Assembly (NCBI GenBank): GCA_050288705.1 | Contig: JBNKEI010000029.1 | Coordinates: 1-39,682, forward strand | Origin: JBNKEI01 sp050288705 | GTDB lineage: Bacteria > Myxococcota > Myxococcia > Myxococcales > UBA5297 | Direction of reading: 5' to 3' | DNA length: 39,682 nt | In this document: positions 1 through 9,760 of the stretch, piece after piece | How positions within the stretch are numbered: position 1 is the first letter of the stretch | How the letters are laid out: the number at the start of each line of letters is the position of its first letter | Program-made: the position numbers and the translations under genes | The notes under the pieces: model-generated | What the model saw: only the letters and a program-made list of their open reading frames with translations | Databases searched by the model: none | Told to the model about the DNA's origin: nothing

Positions 1-3
1 CTT

Positions 4-76
4 TGGAGCTGGACGGGCTTGAACCGACGACCCCCGGCTTGCAAAGCCGGTGCTCTCCCAACTGAGCTACAGCCCC
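4..76 (-). tRNA. tRNA-Ala (anticodon UGC)
   Basis: The minus strand folds as a complete 73-nt tRNA. The acceptor stem starts GGGGCTG and pairs with CAGCTCC, with one G-U pair; the discriminator is A. The anticodon loop reads TTTGCAA, giving anticodon UGC. The 3' CCA is not encoded and would be added enzymatically. It is the second tRNA of the 16S-23S spacer, in the usual Ile-Ala order. Confidence 0.97.
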
Positions 77-85
77 TAAAAAGTG

Positions 86-159
<74 letters not shown>

Positions 160-191
160 GCTCCTCTTTCAGCGTGCTACACGCCAATTCT

Positions 192-202
192 CTTTAAAGA
201 AC
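192..202 (-). promoter_or_regulatory. boxA-like antitermination site in the 16S-tRNA spacer
   Basis: The minus strand reads GTTCTTTAAAG, close to the boxA element at which NusB/NusE antitermination complexes load on rRNA transcripts. A related sequence lies in the leader at 2030-2041, and rRNA operons often have boxA both in the leader and in the 16S-23S spacer. The call rests on similarity and position only. Confidence 0.5.
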
Positions 203-280
203 TTCAATTCAGTCCCTGAAAACCAAGCAATAACTCTAAAACGGGCTCGACCTTAGGTCAGTATTTCCATCGCTGGAAAT

Positions 281-1853
<1,573 letters not shown>

Positions 1854-2029
1854 AACTCGGAGCGAGAGACTATTGCCTCTCTTGAACCTTGGCTTGCCGA
1901 CTTTTACTTCTTTTCAGTCGGCCATGCGGACCCTTCGCCTCTCCTTCCTTTCGAAATTCGCTGCTCAGGGCCTCAAAGAAACTTCTTGGTATTTCCGCAC
2001 TCAAACTACTTTGCAGGCTTGCTATTCAG

Positions 2030-2041
2030 ATTTCAAAGAAC
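2030..2041 (-). promoter_or_regulatory. boxA-like site in rRNA leader
   Basis: The minus strand reads GTTCTTTGAAAT, matching the GnTCTTTgAAAA-type boxA found in many proteobacterial rRNA leaders. It lies about 30 nt downstream of the proximal promoter's likely start point and about 180 nt before 16S, a suitable place for loading of an antitermination complex. Confidence 0.55.
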
Positions 2042-2067
2042 GACTTTCTTCCTTGCCTTGATTTCCT

Positions 2068-2096
2068 ACTTTATCCTTCTTACTTCTTTTTGTCAA
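2068..2096 (-). promoter_or_regulatory. Candidate proximal rRNA promoter (P2)
   Basis: On the minus strand a perfect -35 TTGACA (2091-2096) is separated by exactly 17 nt from TAAAGT (2068-2073), a 4/6 match to TATAAT. Transcription would start near 2060 and give a leader of about 200 nt before 16S. The start site is inferred. Confidence 0.55.
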
Positions 2097-2327
2097 GAGT
2101 TCGTCACTTCTTTTTTTCAATCTTTTTGCTGCTTTACACCGCTTCTACATCCTCACTCTTCACACTTCTCGAACCCTTGATTCTTTTTTCATTCCCCTCT
2201 TCTTTTCTTTCGAGGGGCGCGCTTTCTACCTTTTCCTGCTTACTTCGTCAACTACTTTTTAATCCATTCAGCTTTTTTGACTGCCTTCTATTCTCCACAA
2301 GTTGCTACTGCTCAACTCGGGCTGTGC

Positions 2328-2356
2328 GTTGTAGTCCAGGCTTCCTGGCGTGTCAA
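2328..2356 (-). promoter_or_regulatory. Candidate distal rRNA promoter (P1)
   Basis: On the minus strand a perfect TTGACA (2351-2356) is followed after 17 nt by TACAAC (2328-2333), a 4/6 match to the -10 consensus. It begins just past the gmk stop codon. With the second promoter at 2068-2096 it forms the tandem arrangement typical of rRNA operons. Confidence 0.5.
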
Positions 2357-2378
2357 GCCTTTCTTGCACTAGTCCATC

Positions 2379-2996
2379 TTATAAATCCAGACATACTCTA
2401 GTTCGCCGGCATCGCTCTGCTTTTACAATTGATTTCAGCTTATCGAGGGCCTCTTCCAAAAATCGGTTAACTATTATGTAGTCGTAATGACCGCACCCTT
2501 GCTCAATTTCCGCCTCTGCAGCTTTCATTCTCCGTTCAATCACCTGCTGGTCGTCGGTTTTTCGAGTCTCTAGACGCTGGCGCAATTCTGCAAGCGAGGG
2601 GGGGAGCACAAATACGCTCACCGCGTCTTGATATTTTCGCTTTATCTGGCTTCCCCCTTGCACATCAATGTCAAAGAGAACCAGACGCCCTTCCGCGGCG
2701 CGTTTTATATATCTCTCATGAGTTCCGTACCAGCGATCGTGGACTCGGGCCCACTCAACAAATTCCCCTCGCTCCATCATTTGCTTGAACTGAGTTTCTT
2801 CGACAAAATGGTAATCTACACCGTCTTGCTCGTTTCCGCGGGGAGCGCGGGTTGTATAACTAACCGAAAACAAAGATCTCTCTTCCGTCTGTGCTAGTTG
2901 ACGAGCAAGGGTGGTTTTTCCAGTACCAGAAGGTGCGGAAAGGATAAGAAGGAGTCCGGTTACCGATTCGCTACTCCACGTTTTGTACCTGTTCAC
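2379..2996 (-). CDS. gmk: Guanylate kinase
   Basis: Cytosolic kinase converting GMP to GDP with ATP, an essential step in purine nucleotide supply. The 205-residue protein has the normal family length. The P-loop SAPSGTGKTT is at residues 20-29, followed by the GMP-binding lid VSYTTRAPRGNE and the DVQGG segment. The start is a GTG inside the end of the upstream yicC-type gene (26-nt overlap); no other start codon lies before the P-loop strand in this frame, so translational coupling is likely. It is the last gene of the waaF - GT9 - yicC - gmk run. No hairpin with a T-run separates it from the rRNA promoters downstream on the same strand. yicC and gmk are neighbours in many bacteria. Confidence 0.97.
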   Translation of the reverse strand: MNRYKTWSSESVTGLLLILSAPSGTGKTTLARQLAQTEERSLFSVSYTTRAPRGNEQDGVDYHFVEETQFKQMMERGEFVEWARVHDRWYGTHERYIKRAAEGRLVLFDIDVQGGSQIKRKYQDAVSVFVLPPSLAELRQRLETRKTDDQQVIERRMKAAEAEIEQGCGHYDYIIVNRFLEEALDKLKSIVKAERCRRTRVCLDL

Positions 2997-3849
2997 GAAT
3001 GCGCTCGATTTCTGATTTCATGGCTACAATGAGATGTGCAATCTCTGCATGTTGGCTTTTCGAGCCCATTGTGTTGGTCTCTCGATTAAGCTCTTGAACT
3101 AGGAAGTCCATTCTTCGTCCTGCTGGCTCGTCTTCTTCTACTAGCTTTTGAAAAGCATCTAGGTGAGAATCAAAACGAGTAAGTTCTTCAGTAATATCTA
3201 CTCTATCGGCAAAAAACAGTATTTCTTGAGCAAGTCTTTGCGCATCAACCGTAATGCTCTGCCCAAGTTCAGCTAGCTTTTCTTCTATTCTCGCGCGGCA
3301 ACGTTCGACGCTTTTGGAAGAAAGCTCGCTAACTTGGTAAGCATATTGGCGCAACATGCCTATTCTTCCCGAAATATCTTTGGCAAGAGCAGCACCTTCT
3401 CTCTCCCTCATCGCACGGAGAATTTGCAATGCCTGCATGGTCGCGTTTTGTAGCGCACCAGATAGGTTTTCCCAATCAATGCTCTTCGGTTCTAGTAAAA
3501 CTATCCCTTCGATTTGCGCTAGTTCGGCAATCCCTAGATTGTTTTCCAATCCTAGTTCTTCAGCAACTCTATTCATTACGCTTACGTATTCTCGCGCCAT
3601 TTGCAGGTCTACTTGATAGCTAAAAGTAGATTTGCCCACCCCAACTCGTTTTATGGAGACATCAATCGCACCTCGACGCACAGATGCCTTGATTTGTTTA
3701 ACTAGATCGAATTCTAATGCTGCTAACTCTTGTGGGATTCTCGTTTTCACTTCACAGAATTTGTGATTCACCGAACGAATTTCCACAGAGACTTCTTCTT
3801 CTGCTTTTCGAGCTCGACCTGTCCCAAATCCTGTCATGGATAAAATCAT
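2971..3849 (-). CDS. yicC: YicC/YloC-family endoribonuclease
   Basis: A 292-residue member of the YicC/YloC family, stress-related proteins for which endoribonuclease activity has been reported. The protein opens with the family's MTGFG motif just after the start, continues with a VEIRSVNHKF segment (about residues 24-33), and ends in the conserved acidic/helical domain with RMDFLVQELNRE and a final Glu-rich helix. I take the ATG at 3849, giving MILSMTGFG, because it has a good ribosome site (AGGGAG) and matches family starts; the open frame extends 16 codons further without such support. It starts 10 nt after the upstream glycosyltransferase stop and overlaps gmk by 26 nt, so the genes are very likely co-transcribed. 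Confidence 0.92.
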   Translation of the reverse strand: MILSMTGFGTGRARKAEEEVSVEIRSVNHKFCEVKTRIPQELAALEFDLVKQIKASVRRGAIDVSIKRVGVGKSTFSYQVDLQMAREYVSVMNRVAEELGLENNLGIAELAQIEGIVLLEPKSIDWENLSGALQNATMQALQILRAMREREGAALAKDISGRIGMLRQYAYQVSELSSKSVERCRARIEEKLAELGQSITVDAQRLAQEILFFADRVDITEELTRFDSHLDAFQKLVEEDEPAGRRMDFLVQELNRETNTMGSKSQHAEIAHLIVAMKSEIERIREQVQNVE

Positions 3850-3859
3850 CAACTTCTCC

Positions 3860-4915
3860 CTACCCAACCTGCAGCATTTTTTTTGCTGTTTGGGCAACTA
3901 GCTGGACTTCTTCAGCACTCCCATCCCTTACCTGGACCCCTCTAAAAGACCCTTCATGCGACCATCGATTTCCATCTTCGGCAAGAAATACTGCCAACAC
4001 AGGCGCTCCAGCAGCTACCGCCAAATGCATGGGACCAGTGTCATTGGTAATGACAAGGGAGCTACGACGAAATGCTCCGGCTAGCGACGCTAAATCAGTA
4101 GGAGGAGCCATAATTGCTGTTCCCTGAGATGCTTCTACTACCGCCATGGCTATTTCTTCTTCTCCAGGTCCCCAAAATACCAGTGGAAATACTCCTTGTT
4201 CACTAAGAATTCTTGCTACTGCTCCGAAAGCCTTCGGCGGCCAACGGTGATCTTGCTTGCGAGCCCCGGCATTAATACTGACGACTTTTCGCCCATGTCC
4301 TAGCGAAACGATTTTTTCTGACTCCAGGAGACTATCCTTGTCAACTGTGGTCTCCAGCAATTCTCCTGCTGGCGCAATTCCCAGCGGCCTCAGTAACTCC
4401 AACTTGGCCGCAACCTCCCGATTAGTCTCGGAGTTTTTTTGCACCCCATGAGTCAGAAATCGATCGGCTAATCCACGAAGATGCCCAATTCTCACTGGAG
4501 CACCAGTTACTTTTGCTAGCCACAACGAGGTAAAGCTAAAAGCGTGCCAATGTCCGGCCTCGAATACTAAGTCGTATTGCTCGCGCCGAAGTTTGCGAAT
4601 AAAAGCCCAGAATTTCAATGGGGAACGGAAAAAGTCACGTTTTTCGAATTCCAGAATTCTGGTCGCCAACCCTTCTACCAAGGAGCGTTTTCCTTTTGCA
4701 ATGAGGAAGTCTATTTGGGTACTAGGTAGACCAACGCGAAGAGCTCGCAACAGTGGTGTGGTGAGCAATACGTTTCCCACGCGAGAATCGACCCGTATCA
4801 CCAAGACTTTGCCAATCGACTCAGAGTCAATTGGCCTTGCTTTGAGTGTTCGACGTAAGAAGAGTCTAATTCCTAGCAGAAGAATCAACCGTCCCCATTT
4901 TCGGATAGCCCTCAC
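3860..4915 (-). CDS. Glycosyltransferase family 9, ADP-heptose:LPS heptosyltransferase-like
   Basis: A GT9 enzyme, expected to transfer heptose (or a related sugar) from a nucleotide donor to the LPS inner core at the cytosolic face of the inner membrane. The N-terminal half has the VLVIRVDSRVGNVLLTTPLL motif of GT9 proteins; the C-terminal half has the donor-binding segment TNDTGPMHLAVAAGAPVLAVF. A basic, hydrophobic N-terminus (about residues 8-23) may associate with the membrane. I place the start at GTG 4915: AGGAG lies 6 nt upstream, and GTG overlaps the waaF TGA as GTGA. An upstream in-frame GTG (4930) lacks such a site. It is more divergent than the upstream waaF, so the exact acceptor is unknown. 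Confidence 0.85.
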   Translation of the reverse strand: MRAIRKWGRLILLLGIRLFLRRTLKARPIDSESIGKVLVIRVDSRVGNVLLTTPLLRALRVGLPSTQIDFLIAKGKRSLVEGLATRILEFEKRDFFRSPLKFWAFIRKLRREQYDLVFEAGHWHAFSFTSLWLAKVTGAPVRIGHLRGLADRFLTHGVQKNSETNREVAAKLELLRPLGIAPAGELLETTVDKDSLLESEKIVSLGHGRKVVSINAGARKQDHRWPPKAFGAVARILSEQGVFPLVFWGPGEEEIAMAVVEASQGTAIMAPPTDLASLAGAFRRSSLVITNDTGPMHLAVAAGAPVLAVFLAEDGNRWSHEGSFRGVQVRDGSAEEVQLVAQTAKKMLQVG

Positions 4916-5937
4916 GCGACTCTCCTGCACTGCTTTATCAGTTCCAACAACGTGCTTTGAATCAGAGAGACGTCCAATTCACTCATGCAGTTATGATGAA
5001 GGAGGGGACATCGTTTGGGACCATGGGAATGACATGGCTGGCATTCCAATTGCTTAGATATGACACGAGACGATGCTTCCCAGATGTGTATCGTCGGGTC
5101 GGTAGGTCCGAATAATAGTACTGCAGGAATTCCCAGGGCTCGGGCTACATGGGTAAGACCGGTATCTCCACCTACTACACCTCGGAGACAATGAATGACT
5201 CCGATACTTTCGGAAATGGTGTTACCTACCAAATCCAATGCAACTGACGCCATGGCCATTTTTACCTCTTCAGCCAGTAGTTTTTCGTTGGGAGCACCCA
5301 GCAAAACTGGCTGAAACCCTTGGAGCACTAATCCATCGGCCAGCTTTGCGAACTTTTCGGCGGGCCATCTCTTGGTAGCCCATTCTGACCCTATTATTAG
5401 TCCTACCGAAGGACTTTTTCCCACAATTTGTCGCGCATTTTCCATGTACTCAACTGGAACCCGCAAACGCATTCTAGGAAAATCGGCCTCCAATCCAATT
5501 GCGCGTCCTAAATCCAAAAATTGCTCCACATATGGAGCCTTAGGTCGTATTGGAACTGGGTTAGTGTACAAGATACGGTGGATCCAACCATGCCTGGCCC
5601 CTATTCTGATTGGGGCACGGCTATGCCAGGCCAACAAGGCGCTACGAATAGATGGATGAGGTACGAAAACTATTTCCGGTCGCCCCAGTGCCTTTGCCAT
5701 TGCCTTCAGCGCATACCAACTACGATCTTTTCCCCGTTTGTCGTAGACATGCACCATGTCTACTCCAGGAATGCAAACAGCAATTTCGTTTGCTTTGGGA
5801 CGAACCACCATTGTCAAATGTGTTTTTGGCCACGCCTGTTTGATCTGTTCCACCAAAGGGGATGTAAATACCACATCTCCAAGAAATGCGGTTTGAATTA
5901 CCGCCACCCGCGACGGGCTATTACTGAGCTCGATCAA
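4912..5937 (-). CDS. waaF: ADP-heptose:LPS heptosyltransferase II (GT9)
   Basis: Transfers the second L-glycero-D-manno-heptose to the LPS inner core. The protein is 341 residues, close to the roughly 350 of the family. The N-terminus VAVIQTAFLGDVVFTSPLV is the GT9 acceptor-domain start. The C-terminal domain has GGDTGLTHVARALGIP and LFGPTDP, the ADP-heptose-binding region. A Cys-rich tail (ECQPCHSHGPKRCP) resembles WaaF proteins. The start is TTG at 5937 with GGAG 6 nt upstream; an internal GTG at codon 11 is an alternative. It is first in a four-gene minus-strand operon and is divergent from the DgkA-like gene across 199 nt. Two heptosyltransferases in a row suggest a two-heptose LPS core. 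Confidence 0.9.
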   Translation of the reverse strand: MIELSNSPSRVAVIQTAFLGDVVFTSPLVEQIKQAWPKTHLTMVVRPKANEIAVCIPGVDMVHVYDKRGKDRSWYALKAMAKALGRPEIVFVPHPSIRSALLAWHSRAPIRIGARHGWIHRILYTNPVPIRPKAPYVEQFLDLGRAIGLEADFPRMRLRVPVEYMENARQIVGKSPSVGLIIGSEWATKRWPAEKFAKLADGLVLQGFQPVLLGAPNEKLLAEEVKMAMASVALDLVGNTISESIGVIHCLRGVVGGDTGLTHVARALGIPAVLLFGPTDPTIHIWEASSRVISKQLECQPCHSHGPKRCPLLHHNCMSELDVSLIQSTLLELIKQCRRVA

Positions 5938-6136
5938 GGTCTTCTCCAGGATGCTTTTCGCGTCCGCTTTTCAAAGAAACCTAGTAAACATCGTTGTTCA
6001 TCTGCATTCTCCACTCATCCGCCGGCGCGTGCTTGCATATTATTCTGCCAGCAAACTTTCCATTTTTTGCCTCATCTCTGAATAGGGTTAATTTCAACAA
6101 GAAAACTGGCTCCTTTTCCGCTATCATGCGCCAGAT

Positions 6137-6808
6137 ATGGCTCGTCCACCGGAAGTATCTGCCGCTCGTATCGATTCTGATTCTCGATTCGTTTCTGCTT
6201 TCAACCGCAGACACCCGGGAGTCTTTGGAAGTCTGCTTCACGCCATAGAAGGCATCCTCCATACAGCGGTGCATCAACGCAACATGAAGGTTCACGTCGT
6301 TGCCGGCATAATGGTTGGACTGGTAGGAAGTGGAATTTACCTAGGGTTGGCCGAAAAAGTTACATTAATATTTTGCGTGCTACTGGTCTTTTTTGCGGAA
6401 ATCTTAAACACCGCACTAGAAGCGCTTGTTGATCTACATACTGATAAATTCCATGAGCTAGCCCGAGTTACTAAAGATGCTGCCGCAGCCGGGGTTCTAG
6501 TTCTTGCTATTGGAACAGTGATTATTTTTTTGGCGATAATAGTTGCTAACTGGAATGTAATCACTGTCTCTAGACCACAGATCTTTCGACAAGTATTGGC
6601 CGGAGGGCCCCTGACAGTACTTTCTGCGCTGCTCATGGCTGAATGGAAACGTTCGGCAATTGTTGACGTTGTATTGGTTGTTTCAGGTTGCGGTTTTATA
6701 TGCGCCATAGCCACCTGGAGCACTAGCGTGGTATTTACCGCTCTCATCGCTTCTCTATTCGTTTTGTGCGCTGCGGTCTCTACCCGGCGACGGTCTCTTT
6801 TAAAATAG
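6137..6808 (+). CDS. DgkA-family lipid kinase with extra C-terminal membrane region
   Basis: Belongs to the small prokaryotic diacylglycerol/undecaprenol kinase family, integral inner-membrane kinases that phosphorylate diacylglycerol or undecaprenol with ATP. The kinase core is at about residues 25-135: amphipathic entry helix, a membrane pair, then the signature EILNTALEALVDL and ARVTKDAAAAGVLV. Family members are usually about 120 residues; this one has 223. The extra 90 or so residues hold two or three hydrophobic segments and a basic tail, and I recognise no domain in them. In some relatives such an extension is a PAP2-like phosphatase, but I do not see that family's motifs here. The start ATG has no clear ribosome site. 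It is convergent with the PilZ gene (34-nt gap). Confidence 0.82.
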   Translation: MARPPEVSAARIDSDSRFVSAFNRRHPGVFGSLLHAIEGILHTAVHQRNMKVHVVAGIMVGLVGSGIYLGLAEKVTLIFCVLLVFFAEILNTALEALVDLHTDKFHELARVTKDAAAAGVLVLAIGTVIIFLAIIVANWNVITVSRPQIFRQVLAGGPLTVLSALLMAEWKRSAIVDVVLVVSGCGFICAIATWSTSVVFTALIASLFVLCAAVSTRRRSLLK

Positions 6809-6842
6809 CATCTGGTCCCGAATCTCTCTCAGACTGTCCGCG

Positions 6843-7331
6843 CTAAAATCTTAGATGGTCGAGTAGCACATCAAATACCAGCATTTCCACCCTCTCGCGG
6901 TCGGATCTACTTACCGATTCAAAACGAAAACTACATCGATAACGACCAGGTTGACGCATTGCCTGCACACATAAGGCTTCGCCGGTTACTGGTTCAGTTT
7001 CTGCTGGTAACCGAAGGCTAAACTTGATCGCTTCATCGGGTGGCGGCGCCTCGGCCAATATCGTAGAGAAGCCACCCGAAGAGACATCCATAGTTAGATG
7101 AGGCCGCATTCGGCCATGTATTTCCATATCAATGGGCAACGCCAAGCTCGCTCGTAAAGCTTGGCGAGGAGTCAGTCCCGGCTGCAAGGCCATTCTTTGG
7201 GAAGAAAGAATCGCCCGCGCAATTTCATTTCGCCGAGAATGATACAAATCACGCTCTTCGGGAGTTAGCGGTAGGCGACGGGCCTTTTGATGTAGTTGAC
7301 GAAATTCGTTGAGCCATTGAGCAAGGTCCAT
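6843..7331 (-). CDS. PilZ-domain protein (putative c-di-GMP receptor)
   Basis: A 162-residue cytosolic protein. The N-terminal third is a charged helix (QWLNEFRQLHQKARR) with an LTPEER-type hairpin. The rest fits a PilZ domain: RASLALPIDMEI, then DVSSGGF (the D-x-S-x-x-G element that contacts c-di-GMP), then beta strands and YRCSFRFESVS. The upstream arginine motif is partly degenerate (RQALRAS), so real c-di-GMP binding is uncertain. This arrangement, starting MDLAQWL, resembles PilZ proteins I associate with Myxococcota. I use the ATG at 7331; a 21-codon upstream extension is low-complexity and lacks a ribosome site. Neighbours give no specific process, though a chemoreceptor lies nearby. 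Confidence 0.72.
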   Translation of the reverse strand: MDLAQWLNEFRQLHQKARRLPLTPEERDLYHSRRNEIARAILSSQRMALQPGLTPRQALRASLALPIDMEIHGRMRPHLTMDVSSGGFSTILAEAPPPDEAIKFSLRLPAETEPVTGEALCVQAMRQPGRYRCSFRFESVSRSDRERVEMLVFDVLLDHLRF

Positions 7332-7421
7332 GAGAAATAGAATAACTTTTTTTGAAAAAAAAAGTGCATCAAGGATCTCAAATTGACTGCACAATTTTTT
7401 TTAAGCCAACTCCTGGGGCCT

Positions 7422-8360
7422 ATGCCAATGGAATTCCAAATCATACGACGTTTTCTCTCTCACTTTGCCCTTCATGATCCCAGTCTTGTGGTTGGACCAG
7501 GTGACGACTGCGCGGTGCTACGAGTTTCTCCAGACCATGAACTATGCGTGACTACGGATGCACTTGTAGAAAATGTTCATTTCCATTACCAAACTTTCTC
7601 CAGTCGCGATATTGGCCACAAGGCACTTGCAGTGAATCTTTCCGACATTGCAGCAATGGGCGCTTATCCTCGCTGGTTTTTTTGCAGCATTTCTTGCCCG
7701 CCTTACGCTATCAAAAGTATTCCCGGCATAGCCCAGGGGATGTCACAGCTTGCTGCAAAGACCAATACCATTCTTGCGGGTGGAAATTTTACGCGCTCCG
7801 ACACCCTTTCCCTTCACATCACTGCAACCGGAGAGGTTCCTTCTGGTAAGGCACTAACTCGCTCGGGAGCAAAACCAGATGATAGTATTTACGTTACTGG
7901 CACTTTTGGAGACGCTGCCCTAGCCCTAAAACGCCCAGTTCAAAGAAAAACCCGCGTACCTGATCGCCAAAGACGACCCATTCCCCGAATCGGCGCTGGC
8001 ATGCTGGCAAGAGAATTCGCCCATGCGGCGATTGACGTTTCTGACGGCCTTTTACAAGATTTACGCCATATCCTAACTGCCAGCTCGGTAGGCGCAGAAA
8101 TCAACGCTCAATTAATTCCACTAAGTACCTCTTTTCGAAAATCCGGCGCCAGTATTCATTTAGCACTAGGAGGCGGGGAAGACTACGAGCTCATTTTTTG
8201 CGTTCCTCCCCATTGCTGTGCTGCCTTTGAAAAGGCTTGTTCTTTGGCGAATGAAAAAATCACTTTCATTGGAAAAATCCGCAAAAAAAAGGGCCTTAGC
8301 ATAAGGAATCAGCCACTGCGTTATTCGGCAGGCTTCAACCATTTTTCTTCGTCGAATTGA
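7422..8360 (+). CDS. thiL: Thiamine-monophosphate kinase
   Basis: Phosphorylates thiamine monophosphate to thiamine diphosphate, the last step of cofactor synthesis, in the cytosol. The 312-residue protein shows the PurM/AIR-synthetase-like fold: VGPGDDCAVL, TTDALVENVHF, the Mg-binding LSDIAAMG segment, then DVSDGLLQDL and GGGEDYELIF in the C-terminal half. The family usually begins shortly before an EF-x-x-I-x-R-F motif, which fits ATG 7422 or ATG 7428; a GGGG at 7415-7418 is better spaced for 7428. An upstream TTG at 7383 is less likely. No other thiamine genes are in the window. The next gene, a chemoreceptor, follows after 33 nt on the same strand. Confidence 0.95.
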   Translation: MPMEFQIIRRFLSHFALHDPSLVVGPGDDCAVLRVSPDHELCVTTDALVENVHFHYQTFSSRDIGHKALAVNLSDIAAMGAYPRWFFCSISCPPYAIKSIPGIAQGMSQLAAKTNTILAGGNFTRSDTLSLHITATGEVPSGKALTRSGAKPDDSIYVTGTFGDAALALKRPVQRKTRVPDRQRRPIPRIGAGMLAREFAHAAIDVSDGLLQDLRHILTASSVGAEINAQLIPLSTSFRKSGASIHLALGGGEDYELIFCVPPHCCAAFEKACSLANEKITFIGKIRKKKGLSIRNQPLRYSAGFNHFSSSN

Positions 8361-8393
8361 CTTCGGATCGCCACTCCACAATATGATCGATAC

Positions 8394-9758
8394 GTGCTTC
8401 GTTTTTCTCGAAACGATTTTTCTACAACGTCTTCTCGCCTAAGGGTTCCGGTGGGCACACCTGCAGCCTTTCGTTCGAGTGAATCTGCGCGCTCGCATGT
8501 GGGCAGACTGCTTTCTCTTCATGCAAAAATTTTTATTGGGTATTTGGTCTTGGGCTTTGCCCTTTATGCTTCCCTTTATGCTTTACGTTCTTTCCACCAA
8601 GAAACATGGATCGAATTACTGGTTTTTTTGACGGTGACAGGATTATTTGGCGTACTTCTTCCTTCCAGCTTAGTACGGGTTAAACGGGTGCGCCTTCTGA
8701 ATCGCAGTGCTTTGGAAATAAGCCGAGGCGATCTCTCCAAAACTGTCCAGACGGAACAGAAAGGTCTTGGCCGTGACGAAATCGATGAGCTTTCCCTAGC
8801 CATCGTGCACATGCAGGAAAATCTGCGCGAATTGGTAGGTCATGTACAGCGAACTTCACAGAGTGTCGCTGAGAGCGCGGACGATTTGCAACGTTCGGCG
8901 GAAAACGTCAACGCCTCTACAGAGGAAGTAGCCTCGTCAATGGAAAATATCAATAAAGGAGCAGAGGAACAAACCAAACTAGTTAAACGTGCCTCTAAGG
9001 TTATTACCGAAATGGCCAACTCCATCCAGCGAGCCAGTGGCAGCGCCGAAGACGCAGCACGTTCGGCGTCGGACACTTCCGGGGCTGCAGAGTTTTCTGG
9101 TAACGCTGCACGCTTAGCAGGCGAAAAAGTAAAAAAAGTGTTTGCGCGCATCGAAACCGCCAGCAAAGAGGTATTTGCTTTCGGAGAAAAAACTCAGGAG
9201 ATTTCCAAAATAGTTGACGCCATCACTAACGTCGCCCAACAGACAAATCTGTTGGCTCTCAATGCAACTATCGAAGCAGCGCGAGCAGGAGAATACGGGC
9301 GAGGATTTGCTGTGGTAGCGGAAGAAGTGCGAAAACTAGCTGACACTGCCGGTCGTTCTGCCGAACAAATATCCAAAATATCGCGTGAAATAGCTGGGCA
9401 ATCTAATGCGGTGGTTGCAGCCATGAAAGAGGGAATCGAGGAGTTGGGCGATGGACGCGAAGACTTGAACAATATTATTCGCGCCCTGGGAGCCATTAGC
9501 GATACCGCACGCAAAGCCGCTGAGCGAGTGAATAGTATTTCTGAACTAAGTAGAGAGCAACTGGCGGGTTCGGAAGAAATGGTCAAAGCAATTGAACACA
9601 TTTCTGGGGTAGCCCTGAGCAACGCTGCTTCCACTGAAGAAGTCCATGCGGTTATTCAAGAGCAGACCGCAGCGGTAGCACAAATGAATAGCTCGGCACA
9701 AGAACTAACCAATTTATCCATCGAGCTGCAAACGGTAGTTAGTCGGTTCAGGTTATAG
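8394..9758 (+). CDS. Methyl-accepting chemotaxis protein without a periplasmic sensor domain
   Basis: A 454-residue chemoreceptor-type signal transducer. Two membrane segments (about 44-66 and 72-93) are joined by only about five residues, so there is no periplasmic ligand domain. They are followed by a HAMP-like linker (94-148) and a long coiled-coil signalling domain. The kinase-contact hairpin is clear at about residues 283-315 (QTNLLALNATIEAARAGE, then GRGFAVVAEEVRKLA). Such receptors usually form arrays with CheW and CheA at the membrane, but no che genes are in the window. The stimulus is probably intracellular or a membrane property. The start is GTG 8394, without a clear ribosome site. 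The zinc-ribbon gene follows after 2 nt and is probably co-translated. Confidence 0.9.
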   Translation: MLRFSRNDFSTTSSRLRVPVGTPAAFRSSESARSHVGRLLSLHAKIFIGYLVLGFALYASLYALRSFHQETWIELLVFLTVTGLFGVLLPSSLVRVKRVRLLNRSALEISRGDLSKTVQTEQKGLGRDEIDELSLAIVHMQENLRELVGHVQRTSQSVAESADDLQRSAENVNASTEEVASSMENINKGAEEQTKLVKRASKVITEMANSIQRASGSAEDAARSASDTSGAAEFSGNAARLAGEKVKKVFARIETASKEVFAFGEKTQEISKIVDAITNVAQQTNLLALNATIEAARAGEYGRGFAVVAEEVRKLADTAGRSAEQISKISREIAGQSNAVVAAMKEGIEELGDGREDLNNIIRALGAISDTARKAAERVNSISELSREQLAGSEEMVKAIEHISGVALSNAASTEEVHAVIQEQTAAVAQMNSSAQELTNLSIELQTVVSRFRL

Positions 9759-9760
9759 CA

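Larger units (their letters stand above)
1854..2378 (-). other. rRNA operon leader and promoter region
   Basis: This 525-base stretch between gmk and 16S contains no convincing gene. The plus strand is extremely pyrimidine-rich, so the minus strand, the rRNA sense strand, is purine-rich. Open frames on the plus strand here are low-complexity Leu/Ser/Phe translations of that bias. Reading on the minus strand it holds two candidate promoters (2328-2356 and 2068-2096) and a boxA-like site (2030-2041), the usual order for an rRNA leader. Confidence 0.7.

Noticed and set aside
1889..2401. 170-residue plus-strand frame in the rRNA leader
   Set aside because: Low-complexity Leu/Ser/Phe product of a pyrimidine-rich strand, running into the gmk gene antisense.
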